The notes: generated by a model from the letters alone, not told the origin. A stretch of DNA of 64,000 nucleotides from Adiantum capillus-veneris (GCA_014529385.2 CM043964.1:133582420-133646419); one strand, 5' to 3'; positions 44,194-57,539 are shown, numbered from the stretch's first letter. Numbers and translations are program-made.

Positions 44194-44350
44194 TTGGAGA
44201 TGACCCCCCTTAAAAGGACTTTGTATTAATTAATTCTTCTGCTTCAAAAGAGGTTTTATTTGACACAAGTTGAGGGTCGAACTTTTTGGAGCCAACCCCC
44301 CTTCGAAAGGACTTTGTATTAATTAATTCTTCTTCTTCAAAAGTGCTTTT
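44187..44350. repeat. ~93-bp tandem duplication
   Basis: CTTTTGGAG...ACCCCCCTT...GGACTTTGTATTAATTAATT occurs from about 44,191 and again from about 44,285, with small changes. Confidence 0.8.
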
Positions 44351-44621
44351 GATCAATACAGCTAGCTAATCGCACTTTTACCTGCACAATTGAAGAGATG
44401 AAAGGTCTAAAATTTGGTAGAGGTTGCAATTAGACTTTTCACTTAAAACAGCTTATTGAAATCAATCCCAAGGCCCTAAACACCTCGCGGGTGATCGGAT
44501 CTATGAGGATTAAGCAAGAATCAGGTTGGAAACAAACTATGTAAGCATTAAGAAGTAGTAACATGTATAGTTAATTATGTAAAATCTTGAACAACCATAG
44601 CTATGGAGACTTGGGGGGGGG

Positions 44622-44657
<36 letters not shown>

Positions 44658-46182
44658 GAGGATGATGAGCCTTGAGAAGAGCATGGAGAGCTTCCTTTTG
44701 GTTGAGGATTTCTTGGAGCTTCAAGAGCTAGGAAGACAGAAGCTCCCTTGCTCTCTCCAGCGCAATCCTGCAGAAAAACCAAGAAATCTCCCTCTTGCAA
44801 TCCTCAAATGAAAAACTTTGAACGAAAAAAACCAAGAAATCTCCCTCTTGCGATCCTCAAATGAAAAAAATTTGTTCATCTCATCGTTTTCGATAAGTGA
44901 ATCAGGCCATTTTTTTTAATTCCTTTTTATTTTATTTATTCCAAAAATACTCACCCTGGCTCCTGTAAAAGCAGTTTCCTATTTTTGAACTACTCCTCTT
45001 ACCTTCCCTTTTGCATGGGAGGCTTGTGGATCACATCCCTTAATGCCACATAGCTTTAGGCTAGCATGGTGGATAATAGCACCTTGGCTCCCATTCTCAC
45101 CTTTAAGTTAGCTATACTGCCCACTTTCGGAGGCTTTTGGGATCCATTTTGGACACTTTTGGACTTTGCAAATATCCCCCATAAAATCCCGATTGAATCC
45201 TTATTGAATTTCGTTGGCACTTTTGAAAAATGCATTCAAATTTTGGAACTCTTTAGTTCATGAACACGTTCCTCTATCCATTGTACATGATTGGTCCTTT
45301 TATTCTTTTTTCTCTCTCACTAGAATGGCCAATTCTAAAGAGATAAATCATTTAAGCAGACCATAAATAAAATTTAATGACAACAACTTTAATGAAAAGC
45401 AAGAGGACTCAACTTTAATGCATACATTAATCAATTTGTGAAGCAAATACATGTGGTTCCAAGCTTCCACCTCCATAGCCTCCTTCTTCTTTTTCTCTAC
45501 TCTAGGTTATCCTCACAAAATGATCTCTCCACTTTTACACGACCTACAATTCGCTTATATACCTAGGGTAAAAAAAAATAGATGGTTGATCGCCCAAAGC
45601 ACATAGAGTAAAATAGAAGATACAAATTGGAACTTATAGAGAGCCTGTCAATCTATACATACTTAATGGAAAAATATGTGCATGGAGAAGGTGAAAAATG
45701 GATGTTGGTGTTGGATGCTTCCAACAGTTAGCACGAAGGACTCTAGTGTTAAGAGATGGATTTCGGCTTTCAGTGTTTGAAGCAAGATTATTGAAGATTG
45801 GTAGCATCCATGAAGAGAGTACTTGGTTGGTTTCCAAAATTACCGATTGCATATTATACTTGTGTCTAAAACTAGGTCCATGAAGTCATCACAAGATCAA
45901 CATAAACTCCTATCCCTATCGATGTTTCCGTGGCAATGAATGATAGGCAGTGGGAAGAAACTCTTTGTTGGAAGTGATATAGACGAGGGGAACTCTTGCC
46001 TCAATCAAGGGGCATAAGGGCACTACTTGAAGTGGGGCCCTCCATTGCTCTTGAGCAAGCGCTGACCCACTATGAGTGCTTACATGGCCATGCATGTTGA
46101 GCAACATGTGATAGATGTAAAGTAATGGGGACTTGATCCCTTCTGCAAGATTAGTGGCATGTTCCTTTAACAATTGCAAGTA

Positions 46183-46555
46183 CATGTTGTACGTGGAGGT
46201 GTCACTAGCATTATTAACCACATTATGTCCCTCGTATGTGTCAGTTTCCTTTATGCTCTACTTACTAACAATGGCATGCAACTTGATAAGCAGTTATCAC
46301 TACATCTTGTAGTTGGGAGAGAGAGAGAGAGACTCCTGCATCCTCCCTTATAATTTTGATAATTGCGATCTGCTTTGATTTTTGAATGTTGTACGTGGAG
46401 GGGTCGTTAGCATTATTAACTGCATTATGTCCCTCATCTGTGTCACTTTTGTCTATGCTTTGCTTACTAATGATGGCATGTTGCTTGATAAGTCGTTATC
46501 ACTACATTTGGTAGTTGGTTCTTGATAAGTATCCATCGCTACATTTGGTAGTTGG
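46183..46555. repeat. ~200-bp direct duplication ending in GA tracts
   Basis: TTGTACGTGGAGG...TCATTAACC-type sequence from about 46,184 recurs from about 46,387. Both share GCATTATGTCCCTC, GATGGCATG-type and CGTTATCACTACAT-type blocks. A third partial copy (CATTTGGTAGTTGG) lies at 46,541. Each full copy is followed by GAGAGA repeats. Confidence 0.8.
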
Positions 46556-46559
46556 TGCA

Positions 46560-46563
<4 letters not shown>

Positions 46564-46601
<38 letters not shown>
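46564..46601. repeat. (GA)n microsatellite
   Basis: About 38 bp of GA dinucleotides. Confidence 0.93.
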
Positions 46602-46606
<5 letters not shown>

Positions 46607-46699
46607 ACACGAGTGTCTAGAACCCATTTCTCTTCTCAGCCTCCATCCCTTATATAGGCAAACCTCAAGCTCAGTTCACACTAGCCCCTGGCCTCTAGC

Positions 46700-47880
46700 C
46701 CTTGGCCTGACATTACTCCCACCTTGTGGAGAAGCATTTTCATCCTCAAAAACAAAAGTGGTAATTTCTTCTTAAGCACACTAATCTTTTCCCAAGTGGC
46801 ACCTTTTTCAATTCTATGTTTCCACTTGACTAATGCTTGTCGATGCACGTGATGATGTGTATGTGGATCAGTCATGTGGCTAGGTTGGAGGTTCAATGAA
46901 ATCAAGCAAAATCTGTTGGTTAATGACATTGTTGTCCCAATGCACACATTTATGTAAACAACTTACATGAAATTCTGGATGAATATGAGAGTGCACACGT
47001 AATGAGAGTTTGTAATCCATAATAGCTTGAGTATTTTGAAAGGCCCACAACATCTCAGAGATAATTTAGGTGTTGGCCTAGTCTCCAGACATTCTAAATG
47101 CTTTGGCACACGTAAAAATACATTTTCCCCTTCCGTGAAGGTAACTTGCCGACGTTTCTCATCAGCATACTTTTTCTACAAATCATGTGCTTATCAAATA
47201 TTTTTATGAGTAAGTCTCATCATTTTCATATGGTCTTGGAGAAAATCCTTGACCTGTTGAAGTTTCTCAGTTGCCAACCCCACTGGCCAATGACTTAGGT
47301 TGAAAACCATACATAAGCATGAAAGAGCTAGAACTAGTCGTCACATGATTATCACTATCACAAAGTCTAGAATAGGGAGATAATCTTTTCAATTTGATTG
47401 CTTTTTGCTAATGTATGCTATTAGCATATCCTTTAGCACTTGATTAACATGTTCAGTCTGACCATCCGTATCAGGATGATCTCTATTATTGATGTCGAGT
47501 TGTGTACCCAATCGTTTAAACACAGCCCTCCAATAATGATTATTAAACTTGGAATTGTGATCACTCACAATATTGTTGGGCAACCCATACAACCTATATA
47601 GATTGTCAACAAATAACTTAGCTAACTCTTGGTTTTAATTGTGGCCTTTGGTTGAAATAAACTTGCAAACTTTAATCAACCAATCTACAGCCACCCATAT
47701 CACGTCATGACCTCGCACAATGGTTGATAAACCCGCAATAAAATCCACACAGATACTTTTCCATTTACCATTAGGAATCTCCAATGGATGCAAGAGACCT
47801 CTTATTTTCAGGCGCTCCACGTTATTCACTTGATATTTTTGGCAATGCATGGCATAGCCTTGAACATACCCATGTAAACT
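46700..47880 (-). pseudogene. Chromovirus integrase and chromodomain-like tail
   Basis: The pieces are GKWKSICVDFIAGLS (Asp), IVSDHNSKFNNHYW (Asp), PDTDGQTEHVNQVLKD (Glu) and RQVTFTEGENVFLRV (C-terminal domain). Last comes QALVKWKHRIEKGATWE at about 46,775-46,860, the Val-Lys-Trp...Ala-Thr-Trp-Glu pattern of retrotransposon chromodomains, followed by a Phe/Leu-rich end. Several stops lie between about 47,000 and 47,390. Expected role before decay: insertion of element cDNA, with the chromodomain directing target choice. Confidence 0.82.
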
Positions 47881-47989
47881 TGGCTAGTAAAACTTTGTTG
47901 TTGAGCTTCTCCCCACTAAAAGATTTTCCCCTTGGCTTTCAGTTGGTCCATCATCGAAAAAAAATATAAGCATAGTTTTTTATTAATCG

Positions 47990-48935
47990 TTGATAAAAAC
48001 CTGCAAATCTTCTAGATTTCTAAGAGAAGTCCATCTCCTAATGGAATTCACTTTGGATTTATCCATATGTTGCCCAACAGCTAAAATCACATTACCCAAA
48101 TAGTGAATTTCCTCCTTGAGAAATTCACTCTTGAATTCCTTGGCATGTAACTTGTTTTGTCATAACAATTCAAACACCTATTTCAGATATTCTAAGTGCT
48201 CTTTCTCATAGGCACTTTACACTAGAATGCAATCAAGGAAAACGATAACAAACTTGCCATGATATGGTTTCAAGAAACTGTTCATAAGTGTCATGAAAGT
48301 AGCTAATGCATTGGTCAACCCAAAGGGTATAACAAAAAACTCATGATGTCCAAATCTTATTCAGAAAGCAGTTTTGGGTATATCAGTAAGCGTAATGCGT
48401 ACTTGATGATACCCTGACTACAAGTCTATCTTTGTAAAGATATGAGCATGGGTGAGCTTATCAAATAACTCATCCACTCTTGGCAATGGAAACTTGTTCT
48501 TAATAGTAACCACATTCAGTCCACAGTAACCTACGCACATGCGCATACTACTGTCCTTTTTCTTCACCAACAAGATGAAAGATGCCCATGGTGAAGAATT
48601 GGATTGTATAAACCCTTTGTGCAGATAGTCAGCAAGTTGACATTTGAGCTCAGTAGCCTTAGAATGACTCATTCTATAGAGTGGTTTACTTACGGGCTTA
48701 CTATCTGCAACCACATCTATGCCATGTTGCACAACACGTGTCGACGGTACCCTGGCGGCAAATCATATGGGAACACATCTTTGTATTCTATTAATAAATC
48801 TTTTAACTTATTAGTAACATTTTCTTGTGTTGGTGAGAGAGAAGTAACCATAGTTAGAAGAGAAGAGAGAGAAGAACGCGATGTTGAGAAACTGTCATAT
48901 AAAACATTATCAACATCTAACAAAAAATGACACAA
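47990..48935 (-). pseudogene. Chromovirus reverse transcriptase
   Basis: Pre-[19 protein letters not shown] leads to [37 protein letters not shown] (family form RMCVDYRALN, so the conserved Asp is Gly) and FTKIDL. Stops then follow near 48,417 and beyond. [10 protein letters not shown] and [10 protein letters not shown] (YxDD replaced by FLDC) mark the damaged active site. Two active-site losses plus stops mean no RT activity. Confidence 0.82.
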
Positions 48936-49282
48936 CGATTAACACAAAAAGAGTTATTCTATTTTATCTTGAGAAGAGAGCTTCATAAGCTCGCCTGTAC
49001 AAATAAGTGGCAAGGAAGGAACATCCTTCTCCCACACCATCAACAACACTTACACACCATTGGATTCAAACATCAAACTATTATGCTCATAGCTATGTTT
49101 TAATGATGACCCTAACCCATATAACCACTCTCAACTAAGGACCATATTTGACCTATCCATGCTCATCATGACTTGAAAATTCAAGAACATGTGATACCCT
49201 TGAATCTCCATTGGTACATTCTTTAATTGAGTATCCTGCACCTCGGCATCATGGTCATTAACCATCAATGGGAAGTAAGAGT

Positions 49283-49666
49283 CTACGGCAAATTGAGCCA
49301 TTTCACTAACTTATAGTTAATGAAATTGTGCGAAGCACCATCATCTACCAAGATTCTCACCTTATGACCATGGATAAATCCATGCATATGCACCAACTTG
49401 TGTGGACCAAAGGTCAGCTTCCACATTGAGGTCATGATATAGCACTCATGCACCAGTTCAGTGTGTGTTTCTTCCACATTGGAGAAACAAGAGGACGACT
49501 CGGGAGGTAGCAATTGCACCACGTGCGCCACTTTCTCCTTTCCTTGGGCAGTTGATTTTCTCTTGGAATAAACCTTTTTTTCGTGTCCACTCCCTAAACA
49601 TTTAAAACATAACTTTTCCTTCTGAGCATTCTCAAATTCTTCTCTAAACAGATGTCCCCTACACAC
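49283..49666 (-). pseudogene. Chromovirus Gag zinc knuckle and protease
   Basis: KLCFKCLGSGHEKKVYSK is a CCHC knuckle with the last Cys changed to Tyr. The protease active site reads ILVDDGASHNFI, where the family has Asp-Ser-Gly, so the Ser is Asp. The open frame is otherwise continuous for 127 codons and ends at LNLP. Confidence 0.8.
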
Positions 49667-49815
49667 CTTGGGCTTCTTGGATGCATTAGATAAAGCTACT
49701 ATAAATTTTCTCTTCTTATACCCATGTTGTATTCATGTATTTTCATGCGCAGTATTAGACACGTGAGTATTACGCAATGCTTTTTCATTGGGATCGCCGT
49801 GTATATGCGCTTGCA

Positions 49816-50685
49816 CTATAGCTTCCTCAAGCATCTTGGGGTATTGGTTTTAACATGCTTCTTAAGCCTTGGTGTCAATCCACGGATTAATCCATGCACT
49901 TGTTGGAGGGTATCTAGACCCTCTAGCTTGAGAATCACATCATGATAGTACAAGATATACTCCAATAGTGTTTTATGTTGATGCATAGAGCACTTCTCCC
50001 GCGCAAACCAATTTTTGTCCGCTTTATTTGTGGGAAAATTTTTATTTCCGAAAACATTCTCAAAGGATACCCAAGTTTGTGGTATGATGCCCTTCTCTTT
50101 GAGCGACATCCACCAGTTGTAGGCCCTACCCTTTAATGTCAAACTTGCTTGCAGTGCCTTGAACGCATCTAGAGTGCGTCTAAGATCATGAATCCCATCC
50201 CATTTTCTCAAGAATATATTCATAGTATCTTTGTTGTGCTCCTTTTCCTCTCCTTTAAAAATTGATGGTTTGGTATTCTTTAACAAGTCATCCACCTCTT
50301 TTTGAGAGAGAAGGTGCAACCCCTCTAGATTGGAGCCTTGCTCCTGTGGAGCAAGGGTGCTCCCACTAGGCTCGGGTGTCGCAAAAATCCTACTCTGCTC
50401 ATTAACTTTTCCCTTGGCCAACAGTTACATGAAGTGCACAAGTAAAGTGGAAATTTTAGTGACATTCAAATTCAACCATGCAAAATTAGACTCTAAAATA
50501 GTCATACAAATTTGCAATGCTCTAAACTCTTGGATGTTAAGAAATTTGATGCTATCATCCGGCCTTGTTTTTGCAAGGGCACCCTTCATGAGAGTAGCCA
50601 ATTGCGAGGCAGCAACATGCGAAATTGGTGTAGGATTCTCAAAATTGTACGTATGTTGCATGTCATTGTCCGCATGGTGTAACAT
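49816..50685 (-). pseudogene. Chromovirus Gag capsid region
   Basis: Two open blocks in one frame are separated by a stop at about 50,425. The upstream block begins MLHHADNDMQHTYNFE. The downstream block has FLRKWDGIHDLRRTLDAFKA, LTLKGRAYNWWMSLKEKG, WVSFENVFGNKNFPTN and IRGLTPRLKKHV. The Ala-x-x-Trp-Trp block and Leu-rich end fit plant gypsy capsid. Upstream sequence to about 50.8 kb shows no further similarity. Confidence 0.78.
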
Positions 50686-51799
50686 GTTTTGCTAGCTAGA
50701 GGAAAGATCCACATTAGAGAAAAGTCACATACCAAAACCAAACTGTAACCGACTATCAAAAACCGCAAATGAAATTGACTAGCCTTGCTAAATCAATACC
50801 GTCAAGTCATAATCAAATGTCGATGTCAATTGCGAACTTAAAAAATTACCGTCCAGTCATGAAATTTGCCAATACTTTAAGCCCCGTCAGAAAAGACCGT
50901 GTCCACTATGAGGAAGATAAATTGTCAATTTGTATAGAGCAAAAAACAATTTATAGGTATGGTTGTCTTTGCTTGGTGCAGCACTTTGTTGATGTCATTT
51001 TCTAGTCGTAGACTTTGTCAATAAGAAGAAATCAAAGATATACTCTCTCTCAAAACTCTATGAATTTTAGTAATTGCAAGGATTCTACAATGTGTCTTTG
51101 CCTCGATCTCCGCTCGTTTCACCTTCACCTGCAACCTTTTGACCTCCAACCTGCTCACTGGAGAGAGGTATGAGGGGGGGATGTGCAGTGGGCACACTCC
51201 CTTAGGGTGTTTTGGAAGGTCAAAAAAGGGTGGCCCTTGGCCTTGTCTAGGGTCCTTAGGCACATGCTTGAGAAACTTGCAACCCCTAAGCAATGACAAC
51301 AAGGTCGGGCGGTGTAACAAGAGAAGATATGCTCATGATGCATGACACAGAGGTCAAGAGAGACATGTGAAGAAGTAAAAAGTACTCCCCTGCACAGCGC
51401 AAACATGATAAGCTCAAGCACTCACCATTCTATGGTGGTCGACAAGGCTTCTCCTCCTTCTTAAATGGCCATGCCCAAGCGTGATTTTGATTTGTTCATG
51501 GAGTTCCTCTTTGGAGAATATTGGCCCTCAAGTGCCCCGATTGGTATGTAATCATCGAGAGATTATAATTGTGTGCACCCATGCACTTGATCCCATCTAC
51601 AACTAAGGATAGGCCTTATATTTAAAGACCCTAGGGTCTAAAAGAAACCACTAAACCCATCCTAAAAATAGGATCCAAAATCTTTTGCTTTTAATAACTT
51701 TCCAAAAAGTCAATTGCTTTAATAGATGATATTTTCAAAATCAACTTCTAGATAATTGACACCTCGATTGCGCCTTGAAATCTGTAATATGGCCAAAAG

Positions 51800-52190
51800 T
51801 TTTCATAAAATATAATATCTAACTTTATCAATTGATTTTCTCATATTCTCAATAGGGGGAAAAAAGGAGAGATGGTTGCATCTCAGTAGGGGTCCAAAAG
51901 GAGATGGTCTACCAAAGAGCAATGTGTAATAAGTGCTTCTAGACTTATCTCAGCAAGGGACCAAGAGGAGAGATGGTTACATCTCAATAGGTGTCCAAAA
52001 GGAGATAGTTTATCAAAGAGCAATTTGCATCTAATGGAGCTTAAAAAGAACTTTGGGTTAGCTTCAATAAAGACCTCCAAAGGTTAGTGTTAAAAGTCCT
52101 TTGACCTTATGCAAGCTAGGGGTAAGCTTGAGGTGGGAACCTGATCTAAGCTTGAGGTGCTTGTCCTGCTTGATGACTAAGGTGCTTGTA
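51800..52190 (+). repeat. Dispersed repeat, copy 1 (possible LTR part)
   Basis: Shares with about 62,860-63,355 the order CATAAAAT-AATATCTAAC, GATTTTCTCATATT, AGAGCAA, GGGTTAGCTTCA, AAGACCTCC, AAAAGTCCTTTGACCTTA, GCTTGAGGTGGGAACC and TGATGACTAAGGTGCTTG. Within it, the GGAGATGGTCTACCAAAGAG block occurs twice (51,899 and 51,998). Confidence 0.75.
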
Positions 52191-52465
52191 TTTTACCAAG
52201 TCTCTCTTGATGGGAGAAACTATAATACAAATGCCTATTGGAGGGGGGGCCGGCTCCGCAGAATTCATGTCCTCAATTGTTGTCATGTTCTCTAAACTCT
52301 CTCTCTTGCAAAAGTATTGTTCATGCCAAGTTAACTAAGTACCATGTTTATGTTGCTACCGTTAATTAAGTTCACCCGCTATGCTCACAAAGTAATCTCA
52401 CAAAAGTGCTTTATCTAACTTCCTAATTCTGCTACTCTCAAAGTTCATAGGCCATTTCATTACAT

Positions 52466-52478
52466 TGGTATTAGAGCA
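52466..52478 (+). other. Candidate primer binding site (Met-type)
   Basis: TGGTATTAGAGCA differs from the common TGGTATCAGAGCA at one base. It follows a segment ending in TTACA, consistent with an LTR end. Confidence 0.5.
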
Positions 52479-52838
52479 TTTGGTTTCTCTTTTCTTGCTT
52501 AAGAAGAGAGTTCCTTAAGTAGCCTATAAACGGTTGATTTTGTTAATTATATAAGAGTAAGTGGGACTGGGATCTATTATCAATTTTTTTGAGCTCACTA
52601 TGTGGGATATGGTGCAGACCTTGGGAGCTTTGATCTTACTAATGGAGTCTTTTCCATAAGAAGTCTGAAAGGAGCTATCCCGCAGCAACTCTGCTATGTT
52701 AGACCCACTCCACTACTCTTTATAATTAACCAATTCAAGCTGTGGGTGTAGATACTTAAGTGCTGATTTTTAAAGGCTAAGAGGAGTAGAAACTAAGGTT
52801 TTGAATTGCCAAAGCATACAATAAGTAAACACATAAGT

Positions 52839-55800
52839 TTAATTAACATGGACCAAGAGAGGAGAATGAACATTGATAGCTTTGATTTTGCACATAAAGG
52901 TGCTAGTGATGATACCCCCATGTTCGTCAATTATCTTGTTATTACTAGGTTGCAACAAGCTATGGGCAACCCCGCTTTGCAATCCAAAGTTGCTGCCACC
53001 ACCTTCTTTGCAGTCACCAACAAGAGGTTGTGGATTTACCATTGAATTCTCTGTCCTAAATCCACTCTGATGCAACGTGGCAAGTTCCTGTGTGGAGATA
53101 TCTGTCCCTCTTGCTATTGGCCAAACATTTGGAGTAGGAGGTAAATCTTTTACTTGTTTTTTAATTGATAGAGTATGCAAAATATCATGATTACAAAACC
53201 ATAACCATTGCTCAATTGTTTTACCCTTGAACATTCTTTCGGACCATATACATGGAGCAACAAGACCAATTGAGCGACTATGCAAGATATTGTCACAATT
53301 TTTTATCCCTACTATTCCAAAACATTTTTTTTGACTTTGAATGGGCATTCTCCTGAGGGCCCACTGAGTGTGTGGCACATCACTCTCAAACACATTGTTT
53401 CTTTGAGATGACAAAGGTGTGGTTTTTTCTTTTTGAGATCCAATATCATCATCACTGTCACTAATTTGCAGCGGAATGTTAGAAATACCTGGTCCTTGGG
53501 TATCAAACCTGATTTTTTTGGGTCGACCGCGATGGTTTTGTTGCTTAGATTCCATGACATATTCCGGGTGATGGGAGCTACTTATTCCTGTTCTGCCCCT
53601 CTTTTTGTGTTGTACTGTTTCTTTGTCTCCATGCAAAATTGGATGCGCATACATGGGAGTCCCTGCAACAGCCTCGTGTAATAGATGGGCCACGTTGGTT
53701 GGAGTTGGAGTTTGCTAAGATTCAGCTTGAGAAAGCAAGGTCTCCATTGTGGGACCCGTTCCTATATAACGCCTAGTAGTATATCCCAAACGCTTTGCAC
53801 ATTGAATATATGAGTTTATAACATCTGCTACACATGCATCATACAAGGATATTTTTCTCTTTCCACCTTCACCCGCTAGCCAACTGGCATGCACACTTTC
53901 TGATAAATTAACATTGGGAATTTGTGCCCACTCCCACGGACTTAGACCAGCCTATGAAATTCAAAAAAACATGAATTAAAATTTATAAATTTCATGTATG
54001 CAAAGCTTATAATTTATTTTTTAAATATAAATTGTCATAAAGGTACTTACATCTGTTCCAATTCCTCCCCAGTGTAAAATTTGTTGCTCTCACCATTTAA
54101 ACCATCTGCTCACTCTTGTGATGCTCTTTGTAGATAGATGTTGTCTCCACCATTTTTGAATTGAAAGTGCCTTTTGAGATGCAAGCACAATGGTCTTAGA
54201 AGCTCTCCATTCCTCACACATATCAATGTGTTGATTTGTTAGACGTTGAGGTATCCACTTTTTAGCATATTTGTGGAGACTCTGCTCCCAATGAAATAGG
54301 CATGACCGTTCATGTCCCTCCATGATATTATCTGGCCCGCCATTGAAGACTGTTCGAATAGCATTCCAATTTGCACCAGCCTCATCAGACATAAAACCTA
54401 CAAAGTCAGTTGCACCATGTCCGTACTTTTCCATTGTTGAATTAAGTTTCTCCCAAAAAATAACTTGAGTCTTTGCATCCTCCTCTTTAGTTTCACATAT
54501 AGCAATATTTGTAGTGATCGTATGCTGCAAGATATTCAACATAAACATTTTCACACATCTTCTTTTATTTAATGATTAAAAAGTATGTGATATTTAAATA
54601 CTTAAAGATTACCTTGGATCATAAACTGAGCATGAAATTGTTGCCCATCCATCTATTCTATGGGTAAAATCAAAATGTACCCATGCATTTCTTAAGTCAC
54701 CAGTTTCAGTTCTTTTCATCCGATTTACTAGATCAATCCCAGAACCTGGTCCCTTAGTGGACATTTTAAATAGGAAGCACTTGTCATCCTCTTCACCCTG
54801 TCTAGGAAATCTACTCCCATGGAAAAAAAGGAAACATGCACTTTTTTTGAAACAATAAAATATTATCATATCCATCCCCAATAACAACACCTTGACTTTT
54901 CCTCTCCTTTGAAACAATTGAAGAAAACCTACTCGATGCATCACAAGAAAGCTAAATTTATAATAGTTAAAAAATTAACAAATTCAAAGAACAAAATTGA
55001 GTTTCTCTTATCCTTTGGTTTGAACCAGTGGCATCATTTCTTCCAAAAAATCATTGAATTGTACATCGGATGTAACTTCAGCTTCCTCACCAATCAAGGA
55101 GTGAAGCACAAGTTGTTGAGCCACCAACATTTGAATTTTTCTTGGGAAACCCTTTTCTATTTTTAGTACTACACCTACCAGCTTTCGCACTCTTGAAATA
55201 GCAACCCTAGAGGTTCTTGCCTTAACATTATGACAATGTTTACCAACATGTATTGCCAGTCACGACATTGTGCCATCTCTAGGAAAAACATAATAGATTT
55301 TGCAGCGACAAGCAGCAACACAAGTAACAACCTTCTGACAATAATGACAAGTTATTGTTGTATTCTCTTCCATTGCAAGGTAGTCCATTTTGACCTGCCT
55401 GTCCAAATATCCATGAAAATCTCTACTATTAAATTCTTCTTCCTTAATATAATGAGGACATGTTGAATAATTGCACTGCATGCATCCCAAAAAGTGGCTT
55501 AGACGAATTGTGCATGCTATTGCCATGGTTGTCACAGATGGGCGAGTCCACAAGTGACCATCAAAGCGTTGTTCCATCCTCGACATTCGTTTTGTTTTAT
55601 CCTGAGTCGCAGGCAACTTCAAACACAAATTTCCATCATAATGTTGTGGAAGTTCAGCAACTTGCAAAGGAGCTCCACATAATGTTAACAGATCATTTAA
55701 CTTTTTTTCCCCTGGATTTTGTTGAATCCAAATGACGATTGACTGAGTTTTGAGTTGTCCTATATCGTCACCGCTACTTTCAAGATGCACAATGCTTAAA

Positions 55801-56132
55801 ACATCTTCATATATCTCTTTATCATTTTCTTTCTCATTGTCAGATACCTGTATAAATGTGTCTGAATGAAGCAGCTCAAACAAGCTCAAAAAAGATCCAT
55901 CTATTAAGAAATGCTGATGACCTTTGATATCCCATTGTGGTTGCAGTAAGACTTTTGTTAGGCCACAATCACTTTCAATAAGAGCAGATAGTGATTGAAA
56001 ATGGCAAGATGGAGGCAACAAACTCTGCAAATAGTAAGCACTAAGCGACAATGAGTTTCCCTTCAATTGAATGTCATGGTTGACTATCTGACCACCAACC
56101 TTCCAAGTTATTTTCACTTTCATGTTGGACAT
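52839..56132 (-). pseudogene. MULE-like transposase pseudogene with introns
   Basis: From the start at 56,132 the protein has an uncharacterised N-terminus (MSNMKVKITWKVGG). A Cys/His-rich segment then combines CRCKIYYVFPRD with HVGKHCHNV and resembles the WRKY-GCM1-type zinc cluster of Mutator-like transposases. Next comes a core with FKMSTKGPGSGIDLV, AWVHFDFTHRIDGW, FVGFMSDEAGANWNAI and HERSCLFHWEQSL (Asp and Cys/His pattern as in MULE cores). The C-terminus has an AT-hook-like RGRPKKIRF near 53,520. Probable introns are about 54,555-54,610 and 53,952-54,050 (GTAAGT donor). In-frame stops after GTMS (about 55,261; TGA where Arg CGA is expected), after WFKW (about 54,090) and before QTPTPT (about 53,717) inactivate it. 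No terminal inverted repeats were identified. Family assignment is inference from motif order. Confidence 0.6.
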
Positions 56133-56506
56133 ATTCTCTCAAGCAAAATATTATAGGGTGGAGATGCGAGAAAACTGTGGTGGATTAAGTGAAGGTGGTG
56201 AAGGTTAATGAAAGTTAAAGATAAAGTGAAGGTTAATGAAAGTGAAAGATTGGTAGGTAGATGAAAAGACAGTTGCATAAGATCTTGTGACGGCTCAAAG
56301 AATAATGAAAATCATAATTGAAGAAGTGCATTTAAATTGGCTAGTACGCCATTTAATATATGACAGTTGTGAATGTATGTGCATTCAAACTAGTAAATTA
56401 TAATTTTTAAATAGAAGTGGAATATGTCATCAAATTTGAGGGGCCATTTAATTTCTAAATGGTGGTTCAAGGATTGCATTTAATGCAGTCTAATAGTGCC
56501 TCCATC

Positions 56507-56508
<2 letters not shown>
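56133..56508. other. No gene seen
   Basis: AT-rich sequence between the transposase start and the GT tract. It could hold the promoter or the terminal repeat of the transposon, but none was recognised. Confidence 0.4.

Positions 56509-56597
<89 letters not shown>
56509..56597. repeat. (GT)n microsatellite
   Basis: About 88 bp of pure GT. Confidence 0.97.
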
Positions 56598-57320
<723 letters not shown>

Positions 57321-57329
57321 AAAGTAGTA

Positions 57330-57487
57330 ATTGAGATGAAAGTGGAGTGAAGTTTAAGTGGAGTTTTAATTGAGATGAAAGTGGAGTGAAGTGAAAGTGA
57401 AGTTTTTCTGTGAAGAAGGAGATGAAAGTGGAGTGAAGTGAAAGTGGAGTTTTTCTGTGAAGAAGGAGGAGTAGAAGAAGAGAAGGT
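57330..57487. repeat. GA-rich tandem repeats (GATGAAAGTGGAGTGAAG)
   Basis: GAGATGAAAGTGGAGTGAAG recurs at about 57,333, 57,371 and 57,420. GTTTTTCTGTGAAGAAGGAG recurs at about 57,402 and 57,450. The right end matches the inverted fragment at 10.69-10.77 kb. Confidence 0.85.
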
Positions 57488-57539
57488 ACTGTGTGAGTGA
57501 GTGAGTGTGTGTGTGTGTGTCAGTGTGCTTATATGCACA

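Larger units (their letters stand above)
43901..46689. other. No gene seen; microsatellites and short duplications
   Basis: The stretch is AT-rich and non-coding as far as I can read. It contains GA tracts at 44,130-44,190, 44,621-44,660 and 46,564-46,601, and duplications near 44.2-44.35 kb and 46.2-46.55 kb. The open stretches across it have no family features. Confidence 0.5.
46690..50690 (-). mobile_element. Decayed chromovirus-type Ty3/gypsy element, minus strand
   Basis: Read on the minus strand, Gag (50,685-49,816), zinc-knuckle/protease (49,666-49,283), RT (48,935 to about 48,000) and integrase with a chromodomain-like tail (47,850 to about 46,700) follow in gypsy order. RNase H is missing: RT similarity stops near 47,990 and integrase begins near 47,880. 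Stops and shifts are frequent. LTRs were not identified. Confidence 0.87.
50691..52838. other. No gene; contains a candidate LTR and primer site
   Basis: No coding similarity was found. The sequence from about 51,800 to 52,190 is repeated at 62.86-63.36 kb. It is followed at 52,466 by a Met-type primer site, as if the stretch ending at about 52,464 were a 5' LTR. From 52,480 to 52,838 I see nothing that resembles Gag. Confidence 0.45.

Noticed and set aside
44587-44811. 74-codon frame with Glu/Arg run
   Set aside because: It begins in a GA microsatellite and has no family features beyond it.
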